Assembly: GCA_029880325.1 (NCBI GenBank)
Contig: JAOUOP010000055.1
Span: 1-52,708 of the forward strand
Origin: Myxococcales bacterium
GTDB taxonomy: Bacteria; Myxococcota_A; Polyangia; Polyangiales; JAFGIB01
Direction: 5' to 3'
Length of the DNA: 52,708 nt
Below the pieces are notes generated by a model. That model was not told where the DNA came from, did not search any database, and saw only the letters and a program-made list of their open reading frames with translations. Numbering within the stretch: position 1 is the stretch's first letter; every line of letters starts with the position of its first letter. Below are positions 24,684 to 32,385 of this stretch, one piece after another. Both the position numbers and the translations under genes were made by a program.

Positions 24684-26342
24684 CTACCGTTCGTAGGCGC
24701 CGATGTCCGGCGAGCCCGTGCGTGGCGCTCCCGTGAAGTCTTGTTCGGAACTCAGCTCCGGGTGCCCGTTGTCCACCAGCGGCGACTCGTTGGAGGCCGC
24801 CGCCAGGTCCAGTTTCGCACCCTCGACCGAAGTAAACTCCGGCGGGATGTCCAAGGAGTGCTCGTCGAACCCGGATTCCTCTTGCCACTGTGCCAGCGTG
24901 TTGTGGTCCCGCGTCCAGCGCCCCTCCGAGTAGCTACAGAGATTGTGGTCTATGGCCCTGTAGCTGTCCTCGCTCAAGTTCGTGCGAAAGCAGGCCGCAT
25001 CGCCATCGTCGTTCGTGAAGACAATCGCATTGCTCACCACCACGTGTCCTCTGCCCTCGCCAGCCACCGTGATGGCTGTGCCCGTGGAGCCGATGACCAC
25101 GGTGTTGTTGCGGACCACGACCCGCTCCATCGTGGCGTCATCTTCTTGGCGGTCCTGAGTCGGTGCCGCAATTGCCCGTGTTCCAGACTCCTGCCCATGG
25201 ATGATCACGTTGTTTTCGATGAGGCAATCCTGACAGGCGTTCACGCCGATGCCCAGATTGCCTACGTTGACGACAGTGTTGCGTCGAATGATGATGTTTT
25301 CGAAGCGCTCTGCCTGCGGGTACCCCGTGTCGACGGCGATTCCCCAGCAACCCCTGCCGACGGCGCCGAGTTCTTCCTCGATTCGATTGCCCTCGATCAG
25401 TAGCCCGTCTCGGTTACCGTGCACGACGAGCGAGACCCCACGACACTCGCCGTTCACAATGGTCGAGCGACGGAGTTCGTTGTCCACGACGCGCATTCCG
25501 TCGGCTTGATCGGCACCTCCGAGATAGAGATTGTGGTTGAACGTCGCTTCGCCGAATCCATTGTTGTCGAACACGCAGCGCTCGATCGCGCATCCATTGC
25601 AGCTTCCAAGCCAGCCCTGGCCGGAGTTGTTCGTGATTCGCGAATCGAGCAGCACGATCCGCTCGTTGAGGCCATCGCTGTCTGATTCTGGCGCGTTCGA
25701 GCCGCCGACGTGCACACCGAGACGGAAGCCGTCGATGCGGAGCCCGCAAATCCGCACGTCGTCAATATCGTTGTAGAAGTACAGGCCGCGGTCGGACTGT
25801 CCTTCGCCACGCAGGTCGAGGTTCGCCAGCGTGTAGCCTTCCTCGTGGTTGGCGTCTCCCCCATCGGCGAACTGGAACGCTCCGCGTTCGTCGCCTCGAA
25901 TCAAAGGAGCGGGTAAATTCGTGCCCGTACCGGGATCGTAGTCGCGCACGAAGCAAGGCCAATCGGCTAGACATCGCGAGTTTTCCCAGGTTCCGCCACC
26001 CTCGATGTCAAAAGCACCACCCCGACAGAACGCAACGGCGTTCCCCGGCTGCAGGTCGGCAAATGATCGCCGCGCCCGGTCGTAGGTTCGAAAGGCTCGC
26101 TCCGGCGATGTTCCGTCGGCACTGTCGTCGCCTGGACTGCAGCCATCGGCTGCGCCCTTTGCACAGTCGCAGGCGTAATACACCGTGTCGTGCTCCTCGA
26201 TCGCGGGGAGGTTGCATTCTGCTGGCGGCAGTGGCGGCAGGCGGTCTGGCGTTTGTTTTTCGCCGTCCTTGGATCCGCATGCACAGATCAGCGGGATAGC
26301 CAATAGGAGGCACAATGGATTTCTCATGCGCAGGAGCCCCAT
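24684..26342 (-). CDS. Right-handed parallel beta-helix lipoprotein (paralogue 1 of 3)
   Basis: The protein has 552 residues. The N terminus is a lipoprotein signal (LLLAIPLICACGSKD), followed by a short linker and a Cys-containing head domain: VYYACDCAKGAADGC, then GTSPERAFRTYDRA and VAFCRGGAFDIEG. The body is a parallel beta-helix with Asn-ladder turns (IIIRRNTVVNVGNLGIGVN, QDCLIENNVIIHG, VVVRNNTVVIG). It ends GSPDIGAYER. Two paralogues lie at 35047 and 37056. Beta-helices of this kind include polysaccharide lyases and epimerases, but I cannot point to a catalytic residue set. ATG at 26327 is an alternative start. It lies between the flippase and gmhA. Confidence 0.8.
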   Translation of the reverse strand: MGLLRMRNPLCLLLAIPLICACGSKDGEKQTPDRLPPLPPAECNLPAIEEHDTVYYACDCAKGAADGCSPGDDSADGTSPERAFRTYDRARRSFADLQPGNAVAFCRGGAFDIEGGGTWENSRCLADWPCFVRDYDPGTGTNLPAPLIRGDERGAFQFADGGDANHEEGYTLANLDLRGEGQSDRGLYFYNDIDDVRICGLRIDGFRLGVHVGGSNAPESDSDGLNERIVLLDSRITNNSGQGWLGSCNGCAIERCVFDNNGFGEATFNHNLYLGGADQADGMRVVDNELRRSTIVNGECRGVSLVVHGNRDGLLIEGNRIEEELGAVGRGCWGIAVDTGYPQAERFENIIIRRNTVVNVGNLGIGVNACQDCLIENNVIIHGQESGTRAIAAPTQDRQEDDATMERVVVRNNTVVIGSTGTAITVAGEGRGHVVVSNAIVFTNDDGDAACFRTNLSEDSYRAIDHNLCSYSEGRWTRDHNTLAQWQEESGFDEHSLDIPPEFTSVEGAKLDLAAASNESPLVDNGHPELSSEQDFTGAPRTGSPDIGAYER

Positions 26343-26383
26343 GGTACGCGAAATTTGGAAAACTTTTCGGAATGCTCTCCTGC

Positions 26384-26553
26384 CTACAGCGCCGACCGGT
26401 TTGAAATCGCCGCAAATTCGCGAGGGAGAGCGGGGGCCGCGTGCCGTTATGGTGCCGAAGTCGTAGCCCGAGCTACTTCGAGGCTGTGTAGCGGTGCGCT
26501 GGGCCCGCTAAACCCGCGAAGTTGCGGTGGTCTCAAATCTATCGGCGCTCTCG
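26384..26553. repeat. 170-bp inverted-repeat element (element 2, same family as 39942)
   Basis: It has imperfect terminal inverted repeats of about 38 bp (left ..GCGCCGACCGGTTTGAAAT.., right end reverse complement ..GCGCCGATAGATTTGAGAC..). It is homologous along its length to the copy at 39942-40110, with an identical 37-bp block (26488-26524 here). An internal hairpin (GTAGC 26463-26467 with GCTAC 26472-26476) corresponds in position to a different but also paired stem in the other copy. It lies between the flippase 3' end and the beta-helix gene. Confidence 0.8.
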
Positions 26554-26686
26554 CCGCAACTTCGATCGATGGGTCACCACTCCGTCCCTCGTTGGAGACC
26601 ATGCCGTGACCCCACGGCGTCAGGTTTTCGACAGCCCTCGCGGGCCTTGAGGGGATCGGCAAATGTGGTCAGATGGGAATGGAATT

Positions 26687-28213
26687 TCAATGGCCGATGC
26701 GAACAGCGGGGGGCTTTTTCGAGCGCGTTATGGGCGGGTGCCGGCGCGCCAGCTCCGCCCTGATAACGGGCAGTAGCTTTGGTGCCCAGACCGCGGAGCA
26801 CAGCACAAACACAAGGGGCGCGAGCACAAAAGCCGGCGCTTCGTGCTGCCGCAGCACGTGAACGCTTGCCCAGGAAAGCGCCGATGCAAGCACAAATAGG
26901 CAGCTGTAACCAGCGTCCTGCGCCCGACCATGCAGGCCCATCGGATAGACCAGAATGCTGGTCAGCACGTAGCGGGGCAGCTCACTGGCGGCGACGAAGA
27001 CCACCGCCATGGGAAACCCACCGAGCCAGAACCCGAGCGGCACCGTGCTTCCGAGTGCAGCCAGTCGGATGGCCCAGCCGGCCGCGTTCCACTTTGCGAG
27101 GCCTGCCGCGAGCAATGCGTTGCTGTTGGAATCCGCAAGCGTTGCGATCCAGACGCGGAGCGCGAGAATCGATAGTATCCATCCGGCGTCGGCATACTCG
27201 GCCGGGTAGATGATCGCAACGATGACGGCGCCACCTCCGGCAATGCCGGACATCAACCAGCCGCTTGCCGAGAAAAGAAGCGTGCGACTTCTTGCGAAGA
27301 CGTCCGCGATATCGTGGCCCTGACGCATTGCGTCGGCATAGAGGGGAAAGACGATGCGCCGGCTCAGTACAGCGATCGCGCGCTCCGGGATCTTGGTGAG
27401 CGTGATCGCAACCGCGTACACACCCAGCTCGGACATGGACATCCACTTGCCGAACATGAGCGAATCGAGTTCGCTCGCCAGAAACGTGATGACGGTCCCG
27501 AGGAAGACCCAGCGACCAAAGCTCAGCATTGCTCCCAGGTGATCCCGATCCCAGCGCAGTCGGTTGCCTGGCCCGGGCAACGAGAGATGACTGAGCACCG
27601 TGGTGACTAGAGCAGCGACCACCCCGCCCGCCACGAGGGCCCACACCGTAGGAGAGATTCGGGCCCAAGCGACCATCACGATGAGAGCTGCGACCCGCTC
27701 ACTGAGTTCCATCCGGACGACTCGACCCATGGTGAGTTCTCGGTTGGCCGAAAAGATCTTGGTCGAGTTCAGGCCCTGGAGGACCATCGAAATTGCCGCA
27801 GCAGGCAGCAAGCTGGCTAGGATTGGCTGCTCGTAAAAAGCTGCGATGGGCGCTGCAAAAAGCACGGTGGCGAGGAAGAGGACGACGCCGCGCACCACCT
27901 GTACCGTCCAAGCGGTGTCGAGGAACTCCTGTTTTCCTCCATCCGGGCTCTGAATGATGCTCGGCCCGATTCCTACGTCGGAGAAGAGACGGAAACCGCG
28001 AAGTACGACGTTGACCAGCAGGACGATGCCGAAGGCCTCGCGCGGGAGCAGCCGCACGAGGATGAAATGCCCCAGAAAACGCAGGCCTTCCTGACCGGCC
28101 ATACCGCCGAGTACGGCCACAATGCTCCGCCGCGCACGCGCCCCCGCCGTCTGACGTGCGGCCTCGGCCGCCTGTGCCTGGGAAGTCGGTTTCGTGTCTT
28201 TGGGAGTCACCAT
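26687..28213 (-). CDS. Polysaccharide flippase, Wzx-like (MOP superfamily)
   Basis: This is a 508-residue protein with about 12-14 predicted transmembrane helices. Family blocks include FLGHFILVRLLPREAFGIV, the LFSDVGIGPSIIQ motif, and the second-half repeat (ELGVYAVAITLTKIPE; VFPLYADAMRQ). It would flip the undecaprenyl-linked repeat unit to the periplasmic face. The gene directly upstream in the same direction is the Wzy-like polymerase, as expected for a Wzx/Wzy pathway. A 344-bp gap holding element 2 separates it from the beta-helix gene downstream. Confidence 0.87.
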   Translation of the reverse strand: MVTPKDTKPTSQAQAAEAARQTAGARARRSIVAVLGGMAGQEGLRFLGHFILVRLLPREAFGIVLLVNVVLRGFRLFSDVGIGPSIIQSPDGGKQEFLDTAWTVQVVRGVVLFLATVLFAAPIAAFYEQPILASLLPAAAISMVLQGLNSTKIFSANRELTMGRVVRMELSERVAALIVMVAWARISPTVWALVAGGVVAALVTTVLSHLSLPGPGNRLRWDRDHLGAMLSFGRWVFLGTVITFLASELDSLMFGKWMSMSELGVYAVAITLTKIPERAIAVLSRRIVFPLYADAMRQGHDIADVFARSRTLLFSASGWLMSGIAGGGAVIVAIIYPAEYADAGWILSILALRVWIATLADSNSNALLAAGLAKWNAAGWAIRLAALGSTVPLGFWLGGFPMAVVFVAASELPRYVLTSILVYPMGLHGRAQDAGYSCLFVLASALSWASVHVLRQHEAPAFVLAPLVFVLCSAVWAPKLLPVIRAELARRHPPITRSKKPPAVRIGH

Positions 28214-28321
28214 GGGCGAATCGCGGCCGGACGCGCGAGAGACTTAGCATATTCCCGCTGCGCTCGGTGGCGTCGACCGGCGCCGGGGGGGCCGGCGTGG
28301 AGCGGCGAGGGCTCGGACCTG

Positions 28322-29710
28322 TCAGGCCGCTGCCCGACCGAACTGCGACCGGGCGCAGTCCCGCGGGGCGGCGGTTGGGGTGGGCTCGCTCAGCGCGGGG
28401 AGCGCTCCGAGCAGGGCTCCGGCCATCAAAACGACAAAGCTCGTGTAGAATCCGTTTTGCATCAGGTCGAGCAGGCGGACGGCCAGGACGATGCCGAACC
28501 CATGTGCCAGCACCCGGTGGCGCGGCAAGGGGATTTTGGTGCGAATCAGTTTGAACAAGGGAAATGCCAACAGGCTGTAAATAGTCAACCACCCGACAAG
28601 GCCGCGCTGGGTCATGATGCGCATCCAGAATGCGTCGTACACGGTCTCGAACTTACCCATTTCGTCGTATACGCGGTTGCGTGAGTAGGTGCCCCAGCCG
28701 AAAAAGAAGCGTTCCTCGACCTTGCGCATGGCAGCGTTTTCGTTGTCGAAGCGGTAGAGCAATGACTGCGCGCGCTCGGTACTGATTCCACGGAAAAACT
28801 CGACAGCCAGATCGGTCGGACCGCTCCCCATCGTCCGCATGAACGGATAGGTGGCCGTCAGCGCGAGGCAAAACATGAGCGCTCGTCGCTGGTTCTTGAT
28901 GCTCGCGAAAGCAGCGAGCGGAACGAAGAGCATCCCGTACACAATCGAGCCCGTGCTCTTGCAGGCGACGATGAGCAAGCTCAGCAGCAACGTACTGCCC
29001 CCCCCTGGGGCGCGACGGGCGCGCATGTGGAAGAGGGTGGCGGCCGCGACGGCGGTCGAGACCATGAATACGCCCATGGCCAGCCCGCTGCGCATGAAGA
29101 GGATCGGCCGGAAACCGCCCCAGCGGTAGTTCTTCGCGAAGTTGTTCTGGTGGAATCCGTACAGCATGTTGTGCAGCTGCGGGCTCATGCGGACCTCGAA
29201 TAGAATGGGGAGCGCGCACAACAGCCCGGCCAGTGCCAGCGCTACGAGCAGGGCGCGCAGGTCGCCGGGCGTGCGGAACATCATCCGCCCGATGACGAAT
29301 GGGATGATGTAGAGGAGGGCATCCTCCCCGACCCAGAGCAGGATGTCCTTGGGCGAGTGACCCGGCACGATCTTCTCTGGCACCGGCAGTGGGTCCATGT
29401 TGGTCAGAACGGTCAGACTGCAGCCGACGACGAGCAGCAGCAATAGGGCGCGGGGGACCCACTCCAGGCGCATTGCGCGCCAACGCGAGCGCGAATAAAT
29501 CACCGTCGCCAAGAACAAGCTGGCGTAGAGCACGCCCTCTTTGTCGAGTTCGGGAACGCCTGAGACCTTGAAGGTGGTCTTTTCAGGCAGCAGGACCAGA
29601 CCCGCCAGGGCCAGCACGGCGCACGCTCTGGCCGGCCGGAAGCGCGGATATGCCAGCATCACCCAAATGGGGGTCAGCGAGAGCATCACGTAGGCGAATA
29701 GGTTCGGCAT
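28322..29710 (-). CDS. O-antigen polymerase/ligase family membrane protein (Wzy-like)
   Basis: With the start at 29710 the protein has 462 residues and about 10-12 predicted hydrophobic helices. The longest periplasmic loop contains YRFDNENAAMRKVEERFFFGWGTYSRNR, resembling the Wzy_C/O-antigen ligase signature (RxxxW/GxG). It would polymerise lipid-linked repeat units. It is followed by the flippase gene after about 108 bp. In-frame starts at 29758 and 29812 are possible; I chose 29710 because it directly precedes the first membrane helix, though no clear ribosome site marks it. Confidence 0.78.
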   Translation of the reverse strand: MPNLFAYVMLSLTPIWVMLAYPRFRPARACAVLALAGLVLLPEKTTFKVSGVPELDKEGVLYASLFLATVIYSRSRWRAMRLEWVPRALLLLLVVGCSLTVLTNMDPLPVPEKIVPGHSPKDILLWVGEDALLYIIPFVIGRMMFRTPGDLRALLVALALAGLLCALPILFEVRMSPQLHNMLYGFHQNNFAKNYRWGGFRPILFMRSGLAMGVFMVSTAVAAATLFHMRARRAPGGGSTLLLSLLIVACKSTGSIVYGMLFVPLAAFASIKNQRRALMFCLALTATYPFMRTMGSGPTDLAVEFFRGISTERAQSLLYRFDNENAAMRKVEERFFFGWGTYSRNRVYDEMGKFETVYDAFWMRIMTQRGLVGWLTIYSLLAFPLFKLIRTKIPLPRHRVLAHGFGIVLAVRLLDLMQNGFYTSFVVLMAGALLGALPALSEPTPTAAPRDCARSQFGRAAA

Positions 29711-29855
29711 GGAGCGCAACCAGGGCTGGGGTCGGCGGGCGTCGCCGGGTGGAACCATATCCTGTTCGAGCTGCGGTCGTCTGATGCCTCCGTGCGGCTG
29801 AGGGGTTGCCACCCACGTATCGGTGCCGATACGCGAAAGGCGTCAGGAATCGAGG

Positions 29856-30187
29856 CTCGATGTGCGCGGCGGAAGTGCTGAGCCGATGATCGGGGTCGAT
29901 ACGATGCCAGAAGCAAGGACGGCCTGCGCGGGAATACTCCGTGTATTTCAAGGGGACCGGACGCTGCAGCTGGCGCCGTAGCGGTCCCGAGGGCGGATCA
30001 TGACTTCCGCCGAGCACATCTCGATGTGCGCGGCGGAAGTGCTGAGCCGATGATCGGGGTCGATACGATGCCAGAAGCAAGGACGGCCTGCGCGGGAATA
30101 CTCCGTGTATTTCAAGGGGACCGGACGCTGCAGCTGGCGCCGTAGCGGTCCCGAGGGCGGATCATGACTTCCGCCGAGCACATCTAG
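29856..30187. repeat. Tandem pair of identical 164-bp inverted-repeat elements
   Basis: Two direct copies (29856-30019 and 30020-30183) follow each other with no spacer, identical base for base as far as I could check. Each unit begins GATGTGCGCGGCGGAAGT after CTC and ends ACTTCCGCCGAGCACATC, an 18-bp inverted repeat with one mismatch. Each contains the core GAATACTCCGTGTATTTCA (29932-29950 and 30096-30114), in which AATAC and GTATT can pair. The array ends with CTAG at 30184-30187. Perfect identity points to a recent duplication. No open frame of credible coding character is present. Confidence 0.92.
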
Positions 30188-30284
30188 GGACCAGACAGCG
30201 AACCCAGACCTTGCGTCGAGAGGCAAGGGACGCGGAGAAGTGGGTTGCTCAGTTTGACTCCGGCGCATGCAGCGCTACTTGCAC

Positions 30285-30458
30285 CTGGGCCGCGAGGCGA
30301 TCGAGGCGAGAAGTCGGTCGGTCCGTTCGACTCCGACCCGTGCTGCCCAGCTGCGTTGCGCTGTCTTCAAAAACATGGAGGATGTGGCGGAGACGCGGCA
30401 CAACTGGGCGGGCGCCTCGAAACCCGATTCGAACAACTTATTCCTCCGCGGGCCCTAG
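30285..30458. repeat. Degenerate inverted-repeat element related to that at 49350
   Basis: Read on the minus strand, this stretch parallels the element at 49350-49511. It has a counterpart of the core (CTTCAAAAACATGGA at 30365-30379), the CCCAGCTGCGTTGCG block at 30346-30360, the GGGCGCCTCGAA block at 30409-30420 and a TTATTCCTCCGCGGGC end near 30438-30453. A partial second copy of its left flank (GAGAAGTGGG..TTTGACTCCG) lies at about 30234-30262. It ends in CTAG. Strong divergence suggests an old copy. Confidence 0.6.
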
Positions 30459-30505
30459 GCGGTGGAATATGCTCACGCTCGCCGTCTTGAGCGACCGTCG
30501 AAATC

Positions 30506-32383
30506 ATGACCGCCTTGCCAAAAGCGAGCGAACCATGCCAGCGCGGAGCAGCGACCGCTTGCGCCGCCCTCTTGCTTGTCGTCTTGGCCGCCTGGCCGGC
30601 GGCGGCGGTGCGGGCACAACCCCGGGAAGATAATGCCGCGTTGCTCGCCGAGTGGGCCGTCGACGACGGGATTTCGCTCGAAATCGACACCAAGGGTTTC
30701 GAGTTGCCGACTTCGATTGCGATGGTGCCCAACCCGGGTTCTGGTCCGAAGGATCCACTGTATTTCGTGACGGAGCTACCGGGCACGATCAAGGTCGTGA
30801 CCAACGACCGCAGCATTTACGTTTTTGCCAAAGGCTTCGTTCCCTTGGACGACGCGCCGCGCCCGGCGCAGGGTAAGCGAATCGAGGAGCTAGGGATGGC
30901 CGGCATCCACCTCGATCCTGAACATGGCTATGTCTTCGTATCCTTTACCTACCACTCGGATCGCGGGGGCATCCGCAACAACGTCATCCGTTTTCAGTCT
31001 ACGCCAGGTACCTTTTCCTTGAAGCCGCAGGGCTCGGTCGCGTTCACGGAAATCTTCGCCGATCAGATCGGCGATCCCTCGCACATGATCGGGCCGATGA
31101 TCGTCCATGAGGGCGCGCTATACGTGCATGTTGGAGATGCGCACGCGCCAGCATTAGCGCGCGACCTGACCTCCACCGCAGGCAAGATCCTGCGCATGAC
31201 ACTCGACGGCAAACCGCTGCCCGACAATCCCTATTACGCCGACGACGACATCAAGAAGGCGAGGAACTTCGTTTGGGCCAGAGGCCTGCGAAACCCATTC
31301 GGTGTGTCGATCGTGCGTGGCGAGTACTTCATCACCGACGTGGGACCCGCGCTCGATCGCTTCCTGCGGGTGGTGCGTGGCGGAGACTACGGATACGACG
31401 GAACCGACTGGTCGGTAAGTTCTCACGCCGACATCGTCTTCGCACCATCCACGTCGCCGGTGCAGCTGGTGTACCACCCGAGTGATCGCGGACCGCTACC
31501 GCCTGCCATGCGCGACCAATTTTTCGTCGTAACCTCGGGCGAACAAATGGATGTGGGTCCCAGCCGCTTCGGCGGCAAGGCTCTGCTGAGATTCCGGTAC
31601 GACTTCGACACCCATCGGGTCGTGGACCGGCCGTACGAGGTCATGAAGTACGTTGGGCCGGGCTACATGATGCCGGTGGGTCTCGGTATCGGCAGCGACG
31701 GGCTCTACATCGTCATCTTCAATTCGCGGCCTTTTGTCCAGGGCTACGTGATGAAGCTTCGCTTCGATCGGGCGAATCCGCACCCGGTTGTCTTCGGACG
31801 CGCGGAAAGACTCATCGACCGACACAATTGCAACGGATGCCACCGCGAAGTGGAGCCGACCGTGGCCCCCTCGCTCGCTCCCGACAAACTGGTACCGCGG
31901 CTTGCGACGCGGCTGGCGTCCGAACAATACCTGGCCGAGAGCCGCGAACTCGATGCGCTCGACGAGGAACCTTTCGCGTCGTTTCGCACTGCACGAAGGG
32001 AGGTGCGCGAGGCGCAGGGAGACGCAAAGGTACGCGCCTGGGTCAAGTACCGCGTGATGGAGCCGCGCTTCGACTCCAAGACCGCCACGATGCCAAAGCT
32101 CGGCCTGTCGGAGGAGGATGCGTTACTCATCGCGATGCATTTCGTGCCGAAACGCGATCATAGTTTGACGGCGCGGACCCGGGACTTTCTGGCCGGGCTT
32201 GTTCCCAAGATCCGCCAACGACACCTGATTGCCGCGCTGGCATTGGGGGTCGCCCTAGGGGGTCTCGGTACGGGTGCGACCGTGGCGGTTGTAGGCCTTG
32301 TGGTGAGAAGGCGGCGGCATCGCGGAAGCGAAAAGCGCCAGGTGAATCGACCGGCTGAAGCGGGGACTGCGAGGGAGAGTTAG
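30506..32383 (+). CDS. Secreted PQQ-dependent sugar dehydrogenase with a haem c motif
   Basis: The protein has 625 residues. A signal peptide (about 1-38, ending ..AAAVRAQ) leads to a six-bladed propeller of the glucose/sorbosone dehydrogenase family: ELPTSIAMV, LYFVTELPGTIKVV, GMAGIHLDPEHGYVFV, ARGLRNPFGVS, GGDYGYDGTDW. After the propeller comes a CxxCH haem-binding site (NCNGCHREVEP, about 441-451) and finally a transmembrane helix (about 573-598) with a basic tail. It would oxidise an extracytoplasmic aldose or sugar derivative and pass electrons to its own haem. The next gene is a larger relative, 2 nt away. Confidence 0.82.
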   Translation: MTALPKASEPCQRGAATACAALLLVVLAAWPAAAVRAQPREDNAALLAEWAVDDGISLEIDTKGFELPTSIAMVPNPGSGPKDPLYFVTELPGTIKVVTNDRSIYVFAKGFVPLDDAPRPAQGKRIEELGMAGIHLDPEHGYVFVSFTYHSDRGGIRNNVIRFQSTPGTFSLKPQGSVAFTEIFADQIGDPSHMIGPMIVHEGALYVHVGDAHAPALARDLTSTAGKILRMTLDGKPLPDNPYYADDDIKKARNFVWARGLRNPFGVSIVRGEYFITDVGPALDRFLRVVRGGDYGYDGTDWSVSSHADIVFAPSTSPVQLVYHPSDRGPLPPAMRDQFFVVTSGEQMDVGPSRFGGKALLRFRYDFDTHRVVDRPYEVMKYVGPGYMMPVGLGIGSDGLYIVIFNSRPFVQGYVMKLRFDRANPHPVVFGRAERLIDRHNCNGCHREVEPTVAPSLAPDKLVPRLATRLASEQYLAESRELDALDEEPFASFRTARREVREAQGDAKVRAWVKYRVMEPRFDSKTATMPKLGLSEEDALLIAMHFVPKRDHSLTARTRDFLAGLVPKIRQRHLIAALALGVALGGLGTGATVAVVGLVVRRRRHRGSEKRQVNRPAEAGTARES

Positions 32384-32385
32384 CC

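Noticed and set aside
29856..30187. CRISPR array
   Set aside because: Only two 164-bp units with no spacers, and no cas genes in the window.
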